A stretch of DNA of 64,000 nucleotides. It comes from Heterodera schachtii. Lineage: Eukaryota; Nematoda; Chromadorea; Rhabditida; Heteroderidae. Location of the stretch: positions 1,917,198 through 1,981,197 of the forward strand of contig SIJG01000013.1 in the NCBI GenBank assembly GCA_023374025.1, read 5' to 3'. The notes beneath the pieces are model-generated. The model was not told where the DNA came from and made no database searches. It saw nothing but the letters and a program-made list of their open reading frames with translations. The translations under genes were made by a program, and so were the position numbers. This document shows positions 1 to 9,982 of the stretch, piece by piece. Numbering within the stretch: position 1 is the stretch's first letter; every line of letters begins with the position of its first letter.

Positions 1-75
1 AGATACGCCCTTGAACCAAATCCAACTTTCTTGGTATCATTCGATAGGCTTAAGCATCTTGGAATTTTCTGAGTC
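1..75. repeat. Partial arm of the ATTCGATAG palindromic repeat family
   Basis: The stretch holds 'tggtatcattcgatag' preceded by 'aaatccaactttct', matching one arm of the complete palindromic element at 48985-49368. Only one arm is in the window, so this is a solo remnant or is cut by the window edge. Another short remnant is at 30950-30966. Confidence 0.55.
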
Positions 76-130
76 CTAAAATTTCTGGATTTTTTTATAC
101 AATCTCTTAAATTTTTGAAATCGCTTTTTT

Positions 131-205
131 GTGGCGCTGCCGATAGGCGCCGCCGGAAAAAATTTAAAATATTGAGTGAGATTTGTTAACAGAATTTGTT
201 AAAAA
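131..205 (+). repeat. GC hairpin repeat, copy 1
   Basis: GGCGCTGCC, loop GATA, GGCGCCGCC forms a GC-rich stem-loop in A/T-rich surroundings. It is followed by an A/T tail with 'gatttgttaacagaatttgt' and an AAAAAATCAC end. The same hairpin-plus-tail recurs at 864, 16831, 17080 and 55966 on this strand, and at 19301, 23604 and 63919 on the other strand. It is a dispersed repeat of about 80-100 bp and encodes no protein that I can see. Confidence 0.75.
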
Positions 206-863
206 ATCACCAAACCTTTGGTTAATTTATGGGTTTTTAGGCTGTTTAAATTTAAAAAAAAATAAAAATTGGAATATTTTTTTATTAATTATTAGTCCCT
301 CCGGGACCGGACGGGACTGGCAAAACCTTGGACTTTTTGTGCATAATGCCTACTTGACTATTTGTGTGTCTATTTCGCCATTTTTGGCGTCTTTTCAGTA
401 TTTTCGGAAAAATCCTTAATAAAAATCAAAAATGCACCCCTAAGAAATGATAAGAAAAAAATTCAGAAAATAATCTCTAAGAAATGAAAAAAAATTCACA
501 AAAATTGACCCCCCAAATTGTAATTATTTTTTTTTATTGATAAAAATTCTTGATTAAAAATTATAATTTTATTTACAATTGAAATATAACGAAAATTAAT
601 TAAATAATTTCTTTTACAATTGAAATATAACCAAAATTAAGCTTATTGATCAAGTTTTTACGTGTTTTTCTAGCTAAAAAGCGTAACAAAAAAAATTTAA
701 AGGATTTTTATGCTTAATTAATGCCTATTTTGCAATTTTTTCTACTTTTTAGGTGCCTATTTCGCGATTTTTGTGCCTAAAAACTAGGGTAGAGCGGTAA
801 TCGATAATTAAAAAAATCTGGGTGATCAAGTTTTTTTTCAAATTCACGATAAAAAACACTAAA
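206..863. other. Gene-free A/T-rich stretch with a small GGGAC island
   Basis: No credible coding. A short GC-rich island at 296-322 ('ccctccgggaccggacggga') uses the same GGGAC/GTCCC word as the larger island at 45438-45556. At 785 'tagggtagagcggtaatcga' begins with TAGGG, like the hAT-type ends seen elsewhere, but no partner end was found. Confidence 0.5.
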
Positions 864-935
864 AGCCGATAGTCGCCGCCGGGAAAAATTAGAATTTTTA
901 ATGCGATTTGTTAAGAGATTTTATCCAAAAATGAC
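864..935 (+). repeat. GC hairpin repeat, degenerate copy 2
   Basis: 'gccgatagtcgccgccggg' keeps the 3' half of the hairpin (GATAG-CGCCGCCGG). It is followed by the conserved tail 'atttttaatgcgatttgtta', ending near AAAAATGAC. The left half of the stem has decayed. Confidence 0.65.
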
Positions 936-1158
936 TACATTTTGCGCTATTAAGCCAATTTTTAAAGAAAAGAATGGCTCGATCACACTCTTTTAATTGT
1001 TAACAGAATTTGTCAAAAAATGACGATGCTGGGATATTAGTCAAAAAAACCATCAAATTAAAAAATTTTGTGTTTTGGGCATAAGTCATCAAAATGGGCG
1101 TTATTCAAAAAAACATCAAATCATTTAGCCACTAAACCACATATGCACGGATATGAAC

Positions 1159-1275
1159 TAGGGTTCGAGCCCCGAGGGCGGGGGTGGCTTTTCGCGGGGG
1201 CGGGGGTCAGAGTCGCGGGGGCGGGGGCAGGGGTGAGCAAATGACTCGCCCCCGGGGACTGGGGCGGGGGTTTGC
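1159..1275. repeat. GC-rich word island (GGCGGGGG)
   Basis: It begins TAGGGTTCGAGCCCCGAGG, then repeats GCGGGGGCGGGGG-type words with their complements (CGCCCCCGGGG). The start TAGGG fits a hAT-type terminus, but the opposite end is not recognisable. The G/C density contrasts sharply with both flanks. Confidence 0.55.
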
Positions 1276-1572
1276 TTTTAATTAGCTAGTTTTAGGTTCT
1301 GAAAACCCCAAAATAGGTGCTAAAAATGGGAAAATATTTGCCAAAAAGTTTAAATTTAAGGATGTAAAATGACAAAATTTTATTTAAAAAAGCAACAAAA
1401 GTAAGTCAAATCAATATTTGATACATAATTTTTAAAATCAAAAATTCTTGTCAAGAAAATATGATTTTTAAGAAATTTTTCATTTCTTATGGATGTATTT
1501 TCTGAAATTTTAGGGCCGATTCTTAGGGGCGTATTTTTCGTTTATTGCATTTTTAAGTAATTTGCCTTTTTT

Positions 1573-1722
1573 TTGTGGCGTCTCCAAAAGCCAAACATTT
1601 CAATTGATTTTTCGATGGTTTCTTCGGAGGTGGTGAAAAACTGCTGCAATTGGCGCGCCTCTTCTCCATTTCCTCCCTCATTCACTTCGCATTAGTCCTT
1701 CTTCTCCTCTAATTTTTACATT
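1573..1722. repeat. Direct repeat A, copy 1 (pairs with 9838-9982)
   Basis: About 150 bp matches 9838-9982 closely, including 'gtggcgtctccaaaa', 'ttcttcggaggt' and 'aactgctgcaattggcgcg'. It then runs through a pyrimidine-rich stretch into 'cacttcgcatt.gtcc'. No open frame is conserved between the copies, so it reads as a dispersed repeat and not an exon. Confidence 0.75.
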
Positions 1723-3656
1723 TATTCCATTTAGAAATTTCTCATTATTATTTTAAATGAAATAAAACTTTTAATAAATGCATTAAAAATTCAAAAAATG
1801 CCTCGTTGAGCTGCTAGCACTGCCGGACCTCGAAATCTTTATAGATTTTTCAAAATTAGAGAAAAATTTTGAATTTTACAACTATCTAAAAAGAAGTAAA
1901 AATCTTTATTATAAAAATAATACAAAATGATGTAAAATAAAAATACCAATTTGTAAAGTTTAGAAAATTTTTACGAGCGATTTCTTAATTTTTTACAATT
2001 ATTAGTTTTTATTCAAATATGTTAAATGTTAAAAATATTTGGCATTAATTTAGCAACTTTTTTAGAAAAAAGGATCTTTATAAATATGAAATTTTATAAA
2101 TTTTTCATGATTTTCATCGAAAAATTCAACACTATTTAACAAATTTAAAAAATCGAATCTTAGGAATTGCATATAATAAAATGCCAAAACAAAAATGTAA
2201 ATTTTAAGAAAGATGGAAAAAATCATAATATAATAATTCAAAATAATTTAAATTGAACGAAAATATAATTTATCAATTATTAACACATGTCATTGCAAAT
2301 CTTCCTTGTATACCATTTAAAGGCTTTCAGTAAATGAAAATTTTTTAGAGTCAATCAATAAAATAGAAATATGCAAGTTAGGATTTTTATTTTTATATAA
2401 ACTTAAATTCAAAATACATAATTGAAAAATATAATATGCAAAAAATTGAAAAAAGTATCAGTTTTGTCGACATTTCAAACAATTGGCAATTGTCTGCTAC
2501 CGCCCTAATTTGTAAGGAATATACTAAGCCCATGTAGTGCATCAAGATTTGTTCAAAATAGAATCATGGCGGATAAATTTATTTCACTTAATAAAACCGA
2601 ATCTATAAATAAGATTAAATTGTTTAAAACAAACAAAACAGAATATAACAATAATAATAAAACAACCAACTATTAGGTAAAAATAATTATATAAAAATAA
2701 CATAAAACGATGCAAAACGAAAATATCAACTTGTAAGGCTGGGACTGGTAAAATTAATTCGAGAGAGTTTTAAATATTTATAACTAGGCATTTTAAAATT
2801 TTTAATTACCCTTTGGATACAATTTTCTAAAAAGATCTGATTTAATATTTCAGAATTCTTTTTTTTTAATTCGAAAATTTAATAATTCTTTACCTTCTAA
2901 ATTTATTTAACGAAAAGATTTGAAATAATTAAAATTTAAAAATGAAAATAATGTAATTGCACTGGAAATTCAACAAAAAGGAGTAAGATATTCTTTAATA
3001 TTTTATTTAACAAAGGAAATAAAAATTTTCAAAATGTTTGGAAATTTATTAATTTTAATGTTATTAAAAAATAAATTACTGAAAATTTTAGATATCAAAG
3101 AAAATTCTGAAGTGGGCCGGGGCCGTCGAAAAAATGAAATTCTCAAGAACATGTATTTTTTAAATTCCAATAAATATATGTTTAAAATTTTTTTTAATAT
3201 CCTACTCATAATCTAAGGCAAAATGACAATGGAAATAATTAAAAAGACAAAAAAATAATAAGAATCAAGAATTGCTTTCCCGAACACTAAATGTTTTAAT
3301 AAAGTTATTTAATAAAATTAACATTACAGAGATATAAAAAGTTTTACACAAAATAGTTAAGTAAATTAATTTACATATTTTACACAAAAACTTTTTTTTT
3401 GATTTTTTATTTTTAATAAATGTTTTTTATCTCTAGAATATCTCAAAATTTATACTAAACCATAAAAACCCTACAAAAACTACAAAGATCAAAATAATAA
3501 ATCTAATCGATTAGTCTCGAGGAGAAAGCACGGAAAAATATGTCTCCAGTTTCGCAAATGCTGAAAAACGGTTTTGAACCAAGACTCGTAAAATGGAGAT
3601 TTAGCACTTTTAATTTTTTAAATGATCGAATTCGGACATTTATCATATGTAAGCTC
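1723..3656. other. Gene-free A/T-rich stretch with one copy of repeat B
   Basis: Mostly A/T-rich sequence without coding signal. 2450-2770 is a copy of a family also found at 11175-11310, 12225-12345 and 12586-12890. Its markers are 'tcgacatttcaa..gattgg', 'catcaagattt' and, at the end, 'ggtaaaattaattcgagaga'. The short frame at 3034-3216 is a chance opening in low-complexity sequence. Confidence 0.5.
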
Positions 3657-3768
3657 TTGACGAGCTAAATCAAAAAATCAGGGTATAAAGTTCGAACTAA
3701 CCATTTGACAACCGGTTCAAAAGGGTCAGTTACACATCATTCCCTGATTTTTTGACCTAGCTCATCAA
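3657..3768. repeat. Small inverted repeat
   Basis: Arms of 27 bp (3657-3683 and 3742-3768) read 'gagctaaatcaaaaaatcag' and the complement of 'ctgattttttgacctagctc', around a 58-bp loop. It is probably a decayed palindromic MITE. No clean target duplication was found. Confidence 0.6.
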
Positions 3769-5755
3769 CAGATTTAGAATGACACCAAATTTGTCAGTGT
3801 TCAAATATTTAGAAAAAGTTAGAAGCGCCAAATTCTCTCTGTTTTTCTCGATGTTCCGATCGGAAAGACGGTTTTATTCTGAAAAGCGACACCCGAAGGC
3901 GAAGTTCGAAGCCGAAAACACCCGATCAAAATTAACAAAAGAACGGCGAAAGACCAACCATTAAATAAAAGTAAATGTCTTCTGAATTTTTTTTATCAAA
4001 CGTATTCGTGAAAATCGAAAAGTTAGACAATTCTTAATGATTTAAGGATTTATTCGATTTAAAAATAAAAGGAAATCTTGGGGTAAAAAAGAAAAAAGGT
4101 GGATCAGCCTTGATAAGCTTCGAAGGTGAGAAGCGACGAGCTAATACACTGTAAAAGGAAAAGCAAAAAGGAGTCATCCAGTATTTAAAATATAGACACG
4201 ATGCATGTGACTTAGTCAATCCATATAATATCTATAGAAGCTTTTATATAGCAAATTTCTGGGATAAATGCAATAGACAAAAATTATTCTTGCATATACG
4301 CGAAAAATGACGAATTTCGGTGTTCTCTTTGTAATTTTTTTTTCTTAATGCAAATTTTTGCTCTTTTTTTGTATTTATGAATTCCTTTTCGATTGTTACT
4401 AAGAATGTTTGGATTGACCAAGTAAGAAAAAAGAAAAGGTCTAAGAAACTGGCGATAGTCACTGATTGGACGCGTATGAGTAAACATTGATTGGAAAGGT
4501 AAACTGGAATAGAGCCAAAAATTTCACATTAAAGGTTTACTATATAATAAAAATACAATATGTAAAAAAATTGTTAAAATAAGTTTTTTAAATTTACAGA
4601 ATATAAAAAAACACATTAACTAAATATTTTAGCAGATTTTTTTTTCAAGAATATTTTTAAGTCCCAATAAGCTGAGGATGCCAATGAATTCCTAAAATTA
4701 AAGGATATTAAATGGAATTAAATATTTTCATTTTATTAAAGACTGTGACCTAAAGATCCTTTGCATTGTTGCGGAACAAGACATGAAGTGAAAAGAGCGT
4801 TGTATTCTTGGTTTTAGGCCATTAATTAAAATGTGTTTTTAAAATATTTTCATAAATTAATAAAACATAAAGAAAATGGAAGATAAATATTTTAAAAGTG
4901 AAATTATATTTTAGGAAGAATCAATTGATTATAATCCAATAACTTATTATAATAAAGTCGATCTCAACTTTATAAGACATTTAATGCTGAAATGCTGATA
5001 ATTATTTATTCCTGACCTATCTGACGATGGAAGAATATGTTGAGTAAAACTTCGACAGGACATAGGAAGAGAAAATGGATTATTTATTTTAATTAAATTT
5101 TTAGAAACGTTTAAAATAATTTCTTAAAATTTATTCATTTTTAATACTAACATGGAAATAAAAATTATTTCGTGTAATTAAATAATTTTTCAATAAATTC
5201 AAAATGACTCTGACATACGCCGATTTGACTAAAACAACTGACTAATCATAAACAAAATTATTTTAATCAAACACCAATACAAACTCAGTCGTTTTCGCAT
5301 TTCCCTTACATAATCACAATTTCCCAAGCGAAAATAAAGTTATAACAAAAAATTAAGTCATTCTCGCCAATTTTATTAAATAAGCTCGAACTATTCCCGT
5401 CGTGCTCGTACGAATAATATCCCTTACGAATTTAAAAATAATTGAGAGATAATATAATAAATAACACTAATAGATTTATGAAATCAATAAAAGCTATGGA
5501 AGCGATCACCAAAAATATTAATAACGAAAAACCCTAACACAAGCAAATGACTGAAAAAGAAAATACTGTATGAACTATTAAAATAAAAACTAACTAGTAA
5601 AGTTTAATGCCAGATATATTTTTAAAAATGTTGGAATAAATAAATTAATTATAATCCAATGAACTTATTAATATAAGTAGAAAAATGCAAAAAATAAAAA
5701 ATAAATTACGAAAAAGTGATTGAATAATATTTAAGTAGAAATTTTGGGGGTTTTC
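3769..5755. other. A/T-rich stretch, no supported gene
   Basis: 3779-3964 has an open frame and slightly higher G/C, but no recognisable protein, no splice context and no relative here. The minus-strand frames at 4034-4487 are pushed together by pyrimidine-rich sequence. Nothing else stands out. Confidence 0.4.
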
Positions 5756-6820
5756 GAGAATAAATGCATATTTCGCCATTTTTGCGTTTAATCCATATTT
5801 TGGCCATTTTTTGTAAATTTTCACAAGAAAAAATGAAAAAAAAAAAGCGAAAATATTCCCCCAAGGATCGACTTTTTGGCAAATTAAAGAAATAAACCTT
5901 AAAAACCGAAAAATTTTGAGTCTTTTATAAGAACTTTTTGAAAAAATTTGTTTTTGTAAAAAATGTAATTTTATTTAAGCATATACTAAAAATTTAAAGA
6001 TTTCAGAATTGCTTATATAAATTTTGGAAACTAAAATTTTTTGGAATTGTCTAAAAAACGCCTCCTAGCCATTGTTTTGGTTTTTTTAAAGTCATTTCTG
6101 AATTTTACACAGTTTCTAGGGCATATTTGTGCGGTTTTTAATGCATATTTTATACGCATATTTGACATTTTTAGTGCATACAACTTCGAACAAACCTATT
6201 TTAAGATGAAGGCTCTATTCAATAAATTAAGAATTATTTCATTTTTTCTTTCCTTGCAATCAATGCTTATCCTTCCTCGGAATACTGTTTTAGGATAATT
6301 AATTTTCTATTTTCGGTTCTCCATGGGGAGAAGTCGGATCTGGGATCCTATTTATGTCCTTTATATTCGTTTTTCGGGGTTTGGAACATATTTTGCACAT
6401 ATTTAAATTTTTGGGAAAGAATTATAGGAAAAATGCAAGAAAATTGAAAAATACACCCCTAAAAATCAAGTTTTTTGCATTTCTTACAGAATTTTCAAAA
6501 AAAAATTTTAAATTTATTTGGAATGCCGAAAGCAGCTAAATCAAATTTCCTTCATTAATTCATCATTGAATTTCGAAATTCATTGCTGAAACATATCCAA
6601 CTGACAGCTTTAAATTTACAAAACACTTTATCAAAAATAAGACCATTTTATTGCCTAACTCCTCAAAATGTATTTGATTTGCAATTGTGAGGCGAAAATG
6701 ATTAAGAATGAGATTTTTCTGGGATTTTTATGCATAAAGACACCGAATTTTTCCAATTTTTAACATGTATTTCCGCACATATTTCAGCATTTTTTGGATT
6801 TTTAGCACATATTTTATTAC
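5756..6820. repeat. Diverged GCATATTT-rich repeat tract
   Basis: Dense 'tgcatattt', 'gcgcatattt' and 'tttggcca' words recur here (5765-5830, 6115-6185, 6380-6410, 6725-6815). They resemble the interior of the hAT-like MITEs at 14574-15072 and 51298-52258. The copies are too decayed to set ends. The short frames at 6041 and 6354 are by-products of the T-rich strand. Confidence 0.5.
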
Positions 6821-7111
6821 TAGAGACTGTGCTGCAACATTTGCGCCCCTACATTTGCGCCGCTACATTTGCGCCGCTACATTTGCGCCGCTACATTTGC
6901 GCCGCTACATTTGCGCCCCTACATTTGCGCCCCTTACATTTGCGCCCGATTGTGAATTAAAAAATTTATTCATGAAATTGCCTTTCCCAAGGGTTAACGG
7001 GAGATTAATATGATTGTTCAATCCAGTTCGGGGCGCAAATGTAGGGGCGCAAATGTAGGGGCGCAAATGTTCGGGGCGCAAATGTAGCGGCGCAAATGTT
7101 CAGTGACCCTA
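6821..7111. mobile_element. Foldback element with subterminal 14-bp arrays
   Basis: The ends read TAGAGACTGTGCTGCAAC (left) and, complemented, TAGGGTCACTGAACATT (right). Inside the left end, 'acatttgcgcc' is repeated eight times at about 14-bp spacing (6837-6948). Inside the right end, the complement 'ggcgcaaatgt' occurs five times (7029-7100). The two arrays face each other across about 80 bp of ordinary sequence, so the element can fold back. The TAGRG termini suggest the hAT superfamily, but the 8 bases on either side do not match, so no target duplication is left. It has no coding capacity. Confidence 0.75.
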
Positions 7112-7301
7112 GATACCGCAAAAAAAAGGGACCAAAAATCGCGACAAAATGCCAAAAAAGGCGTTATTAAGGCACGAAAATCCAAAAAAAAGGCAAAATA
7201 AAAGCCAACGTAGAAGCCTCAAAAAGTGGAAAATGCGTTTTTTGCTTAATATATCAGAACTAGTGCGCAAAAAAGACATATACCTCAAAAGGTAAAAGGG
7301 A

Positions 7302-7351
7302 CGATTCGTTTTTATTACCTCGATTCGTTTTTATTACCTCGATTCGTTTTT
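7302..7351. repeat. 19-bp tandem repeat, 2.6 copies
   Basis: CGATTCGTTTTTATTACCT is repeated exactly twice (7302-7320, 7321-7339), followed by a partial third copy. It is a minisatellite seed with no other copies noticed. Confidence 0.9.
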
Positions 7352-7910
7352 TGGGGTAGAAATTCGAAAATTCGCGGCTGAATCGATGAAATTTTAAATA
7401 TTTTAGATAAATTGTGGCAGTGGCCATTTGCCAATTGGTCAGTCATCGGACAGGGGGGCATTACGTTCAATCGGGAAACTTTTTTTTTTGGAAATTTTAA
7501 TGAAAGATTTTTCAAACAATTTGCCCATTTTTTCTTGAAAATTTTTTATTTTTCATTTCGGGGGTGGGGGCGCATGACCCCCCCCTGGATACGTGCCTGG
7601 CCACCACCTAAATTGTAAGTCGGAAATTGGGTATAAATTTGGTGCCATTTGATAGAGCATGGTCCATTCCCCATATTAAGAAATCTAAAAGTTATTAGGC
7701 CTCAAAGATCGAAGTTTGGTGCCTGATAATTACCAACTCCTTTGCTTTGTTTGTTTTCATTAAAGAAATTTATTATTACATTTTTTTGCCTAGAAGATAC
7801 TTTTTTAAATTGTTTGCTTTGTTATTGACTAATTTAATGTATTTTTAATCGATGAAGGGAAAAGACAGCAATTTTGAGGTCTCAAAACGGCTAACAATAG
7901 GTATTTTTAG
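7352..7910. other. Transposon debris upstream of the ankyrin exon
   Basis: 7550-7610 is a G/C-rich patch with 'catgaccccccc' and 'acgtgcctggcc' that looks like a transposon terminus. 7640-7665 ('tttggtgccatttgatagag') is a diverged piece of the ATTCGATAG family. The open frame at 7412-7618 comes from the G/C-rich patch and resembles no protein I know. Confidence 0.4.
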
Positions 7911-8023
7911 TCAAATTCTTCTTGGAGAGAGTCGGGGTGGACATTGAAAGCATTGATTCTAATGGGGACACGGCGTTGGTCTATGCTTTGCTGGGAAACA
8001 AATTGGAAATTGGCCACTACTGA
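7911..8023 (+). pseudogene. Isolated ankyrin-repeat exon, probably a remnant
   Basis: After a TTTTTAG acceptor (7901-7910), the frame KFFLERVGVDIESIDSNGDT continues ALVYALLGNKLEIGHY and stops at 8021-8023. It matches an ankyrin repeat: the LL-E-x-G-x-DIE tail of one repeat, then D-x-x-G-x-TAL-x-x-AL-x-GN-x-EI. Ankyrin repeats mediate protein binding, and one alone does not fold into a working domain. Local G/C is clearly above the flanks, as expected of a former exon. No neighbouring ankyrin exon was found within 1 kb, and the stop falls where the second helix should continue. A gene fragment caught by transposon activity is the simplest reading. A single real exon of a gene with distant introns is possible but less likely. 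Confidence 0.6.
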
Positions 8024-8346
8024 TCGGCCTAACAACGATGATGAATTAGGAAAAGGAATGATAAAAATAATTTTTATTGAATCATCGAAAATATTTTACC
8101 TCTTTCTCAGGCATTTTAGCCGAAAAACTATCCTTTTTAGAAGAAAAACGAGAATTTAATGTTCCGATGTTTTTTGGGAGGCGCCGCCTGGGAAATTCTT
8201 TGGAATCTTGGCATTAAGAAAATTGATCCATTTTCAAAATTTGCCATCTTAAAACTTTCCCCTTGGCCACTCAAATTTCCTAAACTCAACTTAAATTATA
8301 GACACTACCGAAAAATGACTGTAATTTAACATCTTTCATTCAAGAA

Positions 8347-8577
8347 ATGAAAAAATTAAAAAAGGTAAAATTGCTATTCCTTCAAAAATCAAAGAAGCTA
8401 TTTTTTGGTGCCCATTTCTCAATCGCTTATTTTTTGTTTTTGCTTTTGGCATCCTGCGAAATCTGCTTACCATTTTTTGTTCAGGTATTACGCCCCATCG
8501 GCTTATTGGCATTTTGGGCATCAGTTTGCTCCTCTCCATTGCTGCCAATGCTAACAGTGATGACGATGACTAATTGA
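8347..8577 (+). CDS. Hypothetical small hydrophobic protein, possibly secreted
   Basis: ATG at 8347 opens a 76-residue frame. Within it, AAAAAG|GTAAAA (8365) and TTTTTTGTTCAG| (8484) would make a 120-bp intron. Removing it leaves 36 residues, MKKLKK joined to VLRPIGLLAFWASVCSS and a short tail. The frame one base later, read from the same acceptor, gives another hydrophobic segment ending NANSDDDD and a stop at 8571-8573. Either version looks like a signal peptide followed by almost nothing. G/C is raised relative to the flanks. I recognise no family. It may be the 5' end of a decayed secreted-protein gene, or a chance reading frame. Confidence 0.2.
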   Translation: MKKLKKVKLLFLQKSKKLFFGAHFSIAYFLFLLLASCEICLPFFVQVLRPIGLLAFWASVCSSPLLPMLTVMTMTN

Positions 8578-8759
8578 TGAGTCATATAACGTCGGAATTA
8601 TTCATTTATTTTTTGCAAATATTTATTTGCACAACATTTGTCACTTCAACTGATTTACAGTTTCACATTCGATTTACAATTTTATCAAATAAACAATCCA
8701 TAAAAAGCTTTAAGATTAAAAAAATCGCTTTTTTAAACTTTTTCTATTTCAAATGTTTA

Positions 8760-8900
8760 TAATAAATCCAATAATCCAAAAACATTTCTAAAAAGTAAAA
8801 AATTTTAAATGATAAAATTGGTCAAAAAAATTTGAATCGTAGGGGATGAATTTTTTGGAAACTTTCTATTTTGTCCATTTTAGGGGGGGGGGGGGGGTAT
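8760..8900. repeat. Direct repeat C, copy 1 with poly-G tract
   Basis: Shared markers with 9358-9475 are 'aataaatccaataatccaaa', 'aggggatgaattttttggaa' and 'tgtccatttta', followed by a run of about 15 G. The G run is unusual here and may be a terminus of a mobile element. Confidence 0.75.
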
Positions 8901-9038
8901 GAACAATGGTTTAGCTTAGGCCTATCGTAGGCTTTTTGCAAATTTTTTATTGTAAGAGTTGCCCTTCTGTTGACATCATTCAGTGTGCTTAGGGTTGCTT
9001 TTGCACATTCCAATAATCAAAGTATACAAACAAAAACA

Positions 9039-9125
9039 ATGGACGATTCGGAAGGTATAAAGTTTCCGACGATTCGAAAAACACTGTTTACGCGTAAAAT
9101 GCCATGGGACGCAAAAACCGACTAG
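9039..9125 (+). CDS. Short ORF of 28 residues, possible truncated 5' exon
   Basis: ATG at 9039 follows CAAAAACA, a favourable start context, and encodes MDDSEGIKFPTIRKTLFTRK and eight more residues before TAG at 9123-9125. Codon use is more balanced than in the surrounding A/T-rich DNA. It resembles the beginning of a soluble protein that has lost its remainder. No splice donor clearly continues it, and no family is recognised. Expression is not supported by anything else in the sequence. Confidence 0.2.
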   Translation: MDDSEGIKFPTIRKTLFTRKMPWDAKTD

Positions 9126-9357
9126 AACTAAATATTTTAAATAATTGAACGAGTTTAAAGTTATTTCGTTCTGATAATTCCCAATTTTTTTATTTTTAAA
9201 TATATTTTTAAGAAGGTCAGGCGGTTTCCAATAGTCTGCCACCGGAGAAATTTTTAAAATTTTATAGGGATTTTTAATGATTTTTATCAATAAAAGGAAA
9301 AAAATATTGAATTGTCATTAAGAATAGGTCTTTTTTAAACTTTGTCGATTTAAATTG

Positions 9358-9475
9358 TTGATAATAAATCCAATAATCCAAAAACATGATCAAAAAACAA
9401 TTAAAATCATAGGGGATGAATTTTTTGGAAACTTTCCATTTTGTCCATTTTAGGGGCGGGGGGGGGGGGGTGTTT
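9358..9475. repeat. Direct repeat C, copy 2 with poly-G tract
   Basis: Partner of 8760-8900, lying about 570 bp away in the same orientation. The G run is interrupted once by C. The short region between the two copies includes the 28-residue frame at 9039. Confidence 0.75.
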
Positions 9476-9837
9476 TAAATTGCGGGACGGGACGTTAGCA
9501 GAAGGACACTAGCGGGCGAAAAAATGCATAAAAAATGAAATAATAATAATTGTCAAGATTTATCAAATAAGGACGGCAATTAAATGTGCATTTTATACAA
9601 AAACGATTTGTTTTTTATTATCGGTGTTTCGGTGAGTCGGCTTCAAGATGATGCTAAACCAGCGGTATCAGCAAGAGAAATAAAACAATTCAATTTTATT
9701 GGCAAAATTATTTTAATTTTGGTTTATTTTTCGATTCTTATATGGATATTTATGGTTTTCTGAATATTATTTTACATAATTAAAAAAGTTTAATTAATTT
9801 CGTTGTAAATTCCCAATAAATTTATTTGGCTTGATTT

Positions 9838-9982
9838 TTCGTGGCGTCTCCAAAATCCAAATATTTCAATTGATTTTTTCGATTTTTCTTCGGAGGTCGT
9901 GGAAAACTGCTGCAATTGGCGCGTCTCTTCTCCATTCGCTCATACATCACTTCGCATTGGTCCATTTCTTCTCATTTTACAT
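9838..9982. repeat. Direct repeat A, copy 2
   Basis: Partner of 1573-1722, 8.3 kb away in the same orientation. It has point changes and small indels throughout, so this is an old duplication or an old transposon family. Confidence 0.75.

Noticed and set aside
3003..3216. Opposing 60-68 codon frames
   Set aside because: Low-complexity A/T frames on both strands at once, with no protein-like features.
6730..7013. Frames with repeated APLHLRRYIC / CAATF
   Set aside because: They are translations of the 14-bp array in the foldback element. No start context, and both frames are open.
6837..7100. Regular short repeats that could be mistaken for a CRISPR array
   Set aside because: The period is 14 bp with no variable spacers, and the array reverses orientation halfway. 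The setting is clearly eukaryotic.
8043..8070. NDDELGK resembling NDDELGR in exon 3 of the kinase-like gene
   Set aside because: Only seven residues match, the flanks differ, and the segment overlaps the ankyrin exon region in another frame. Chance is likely.
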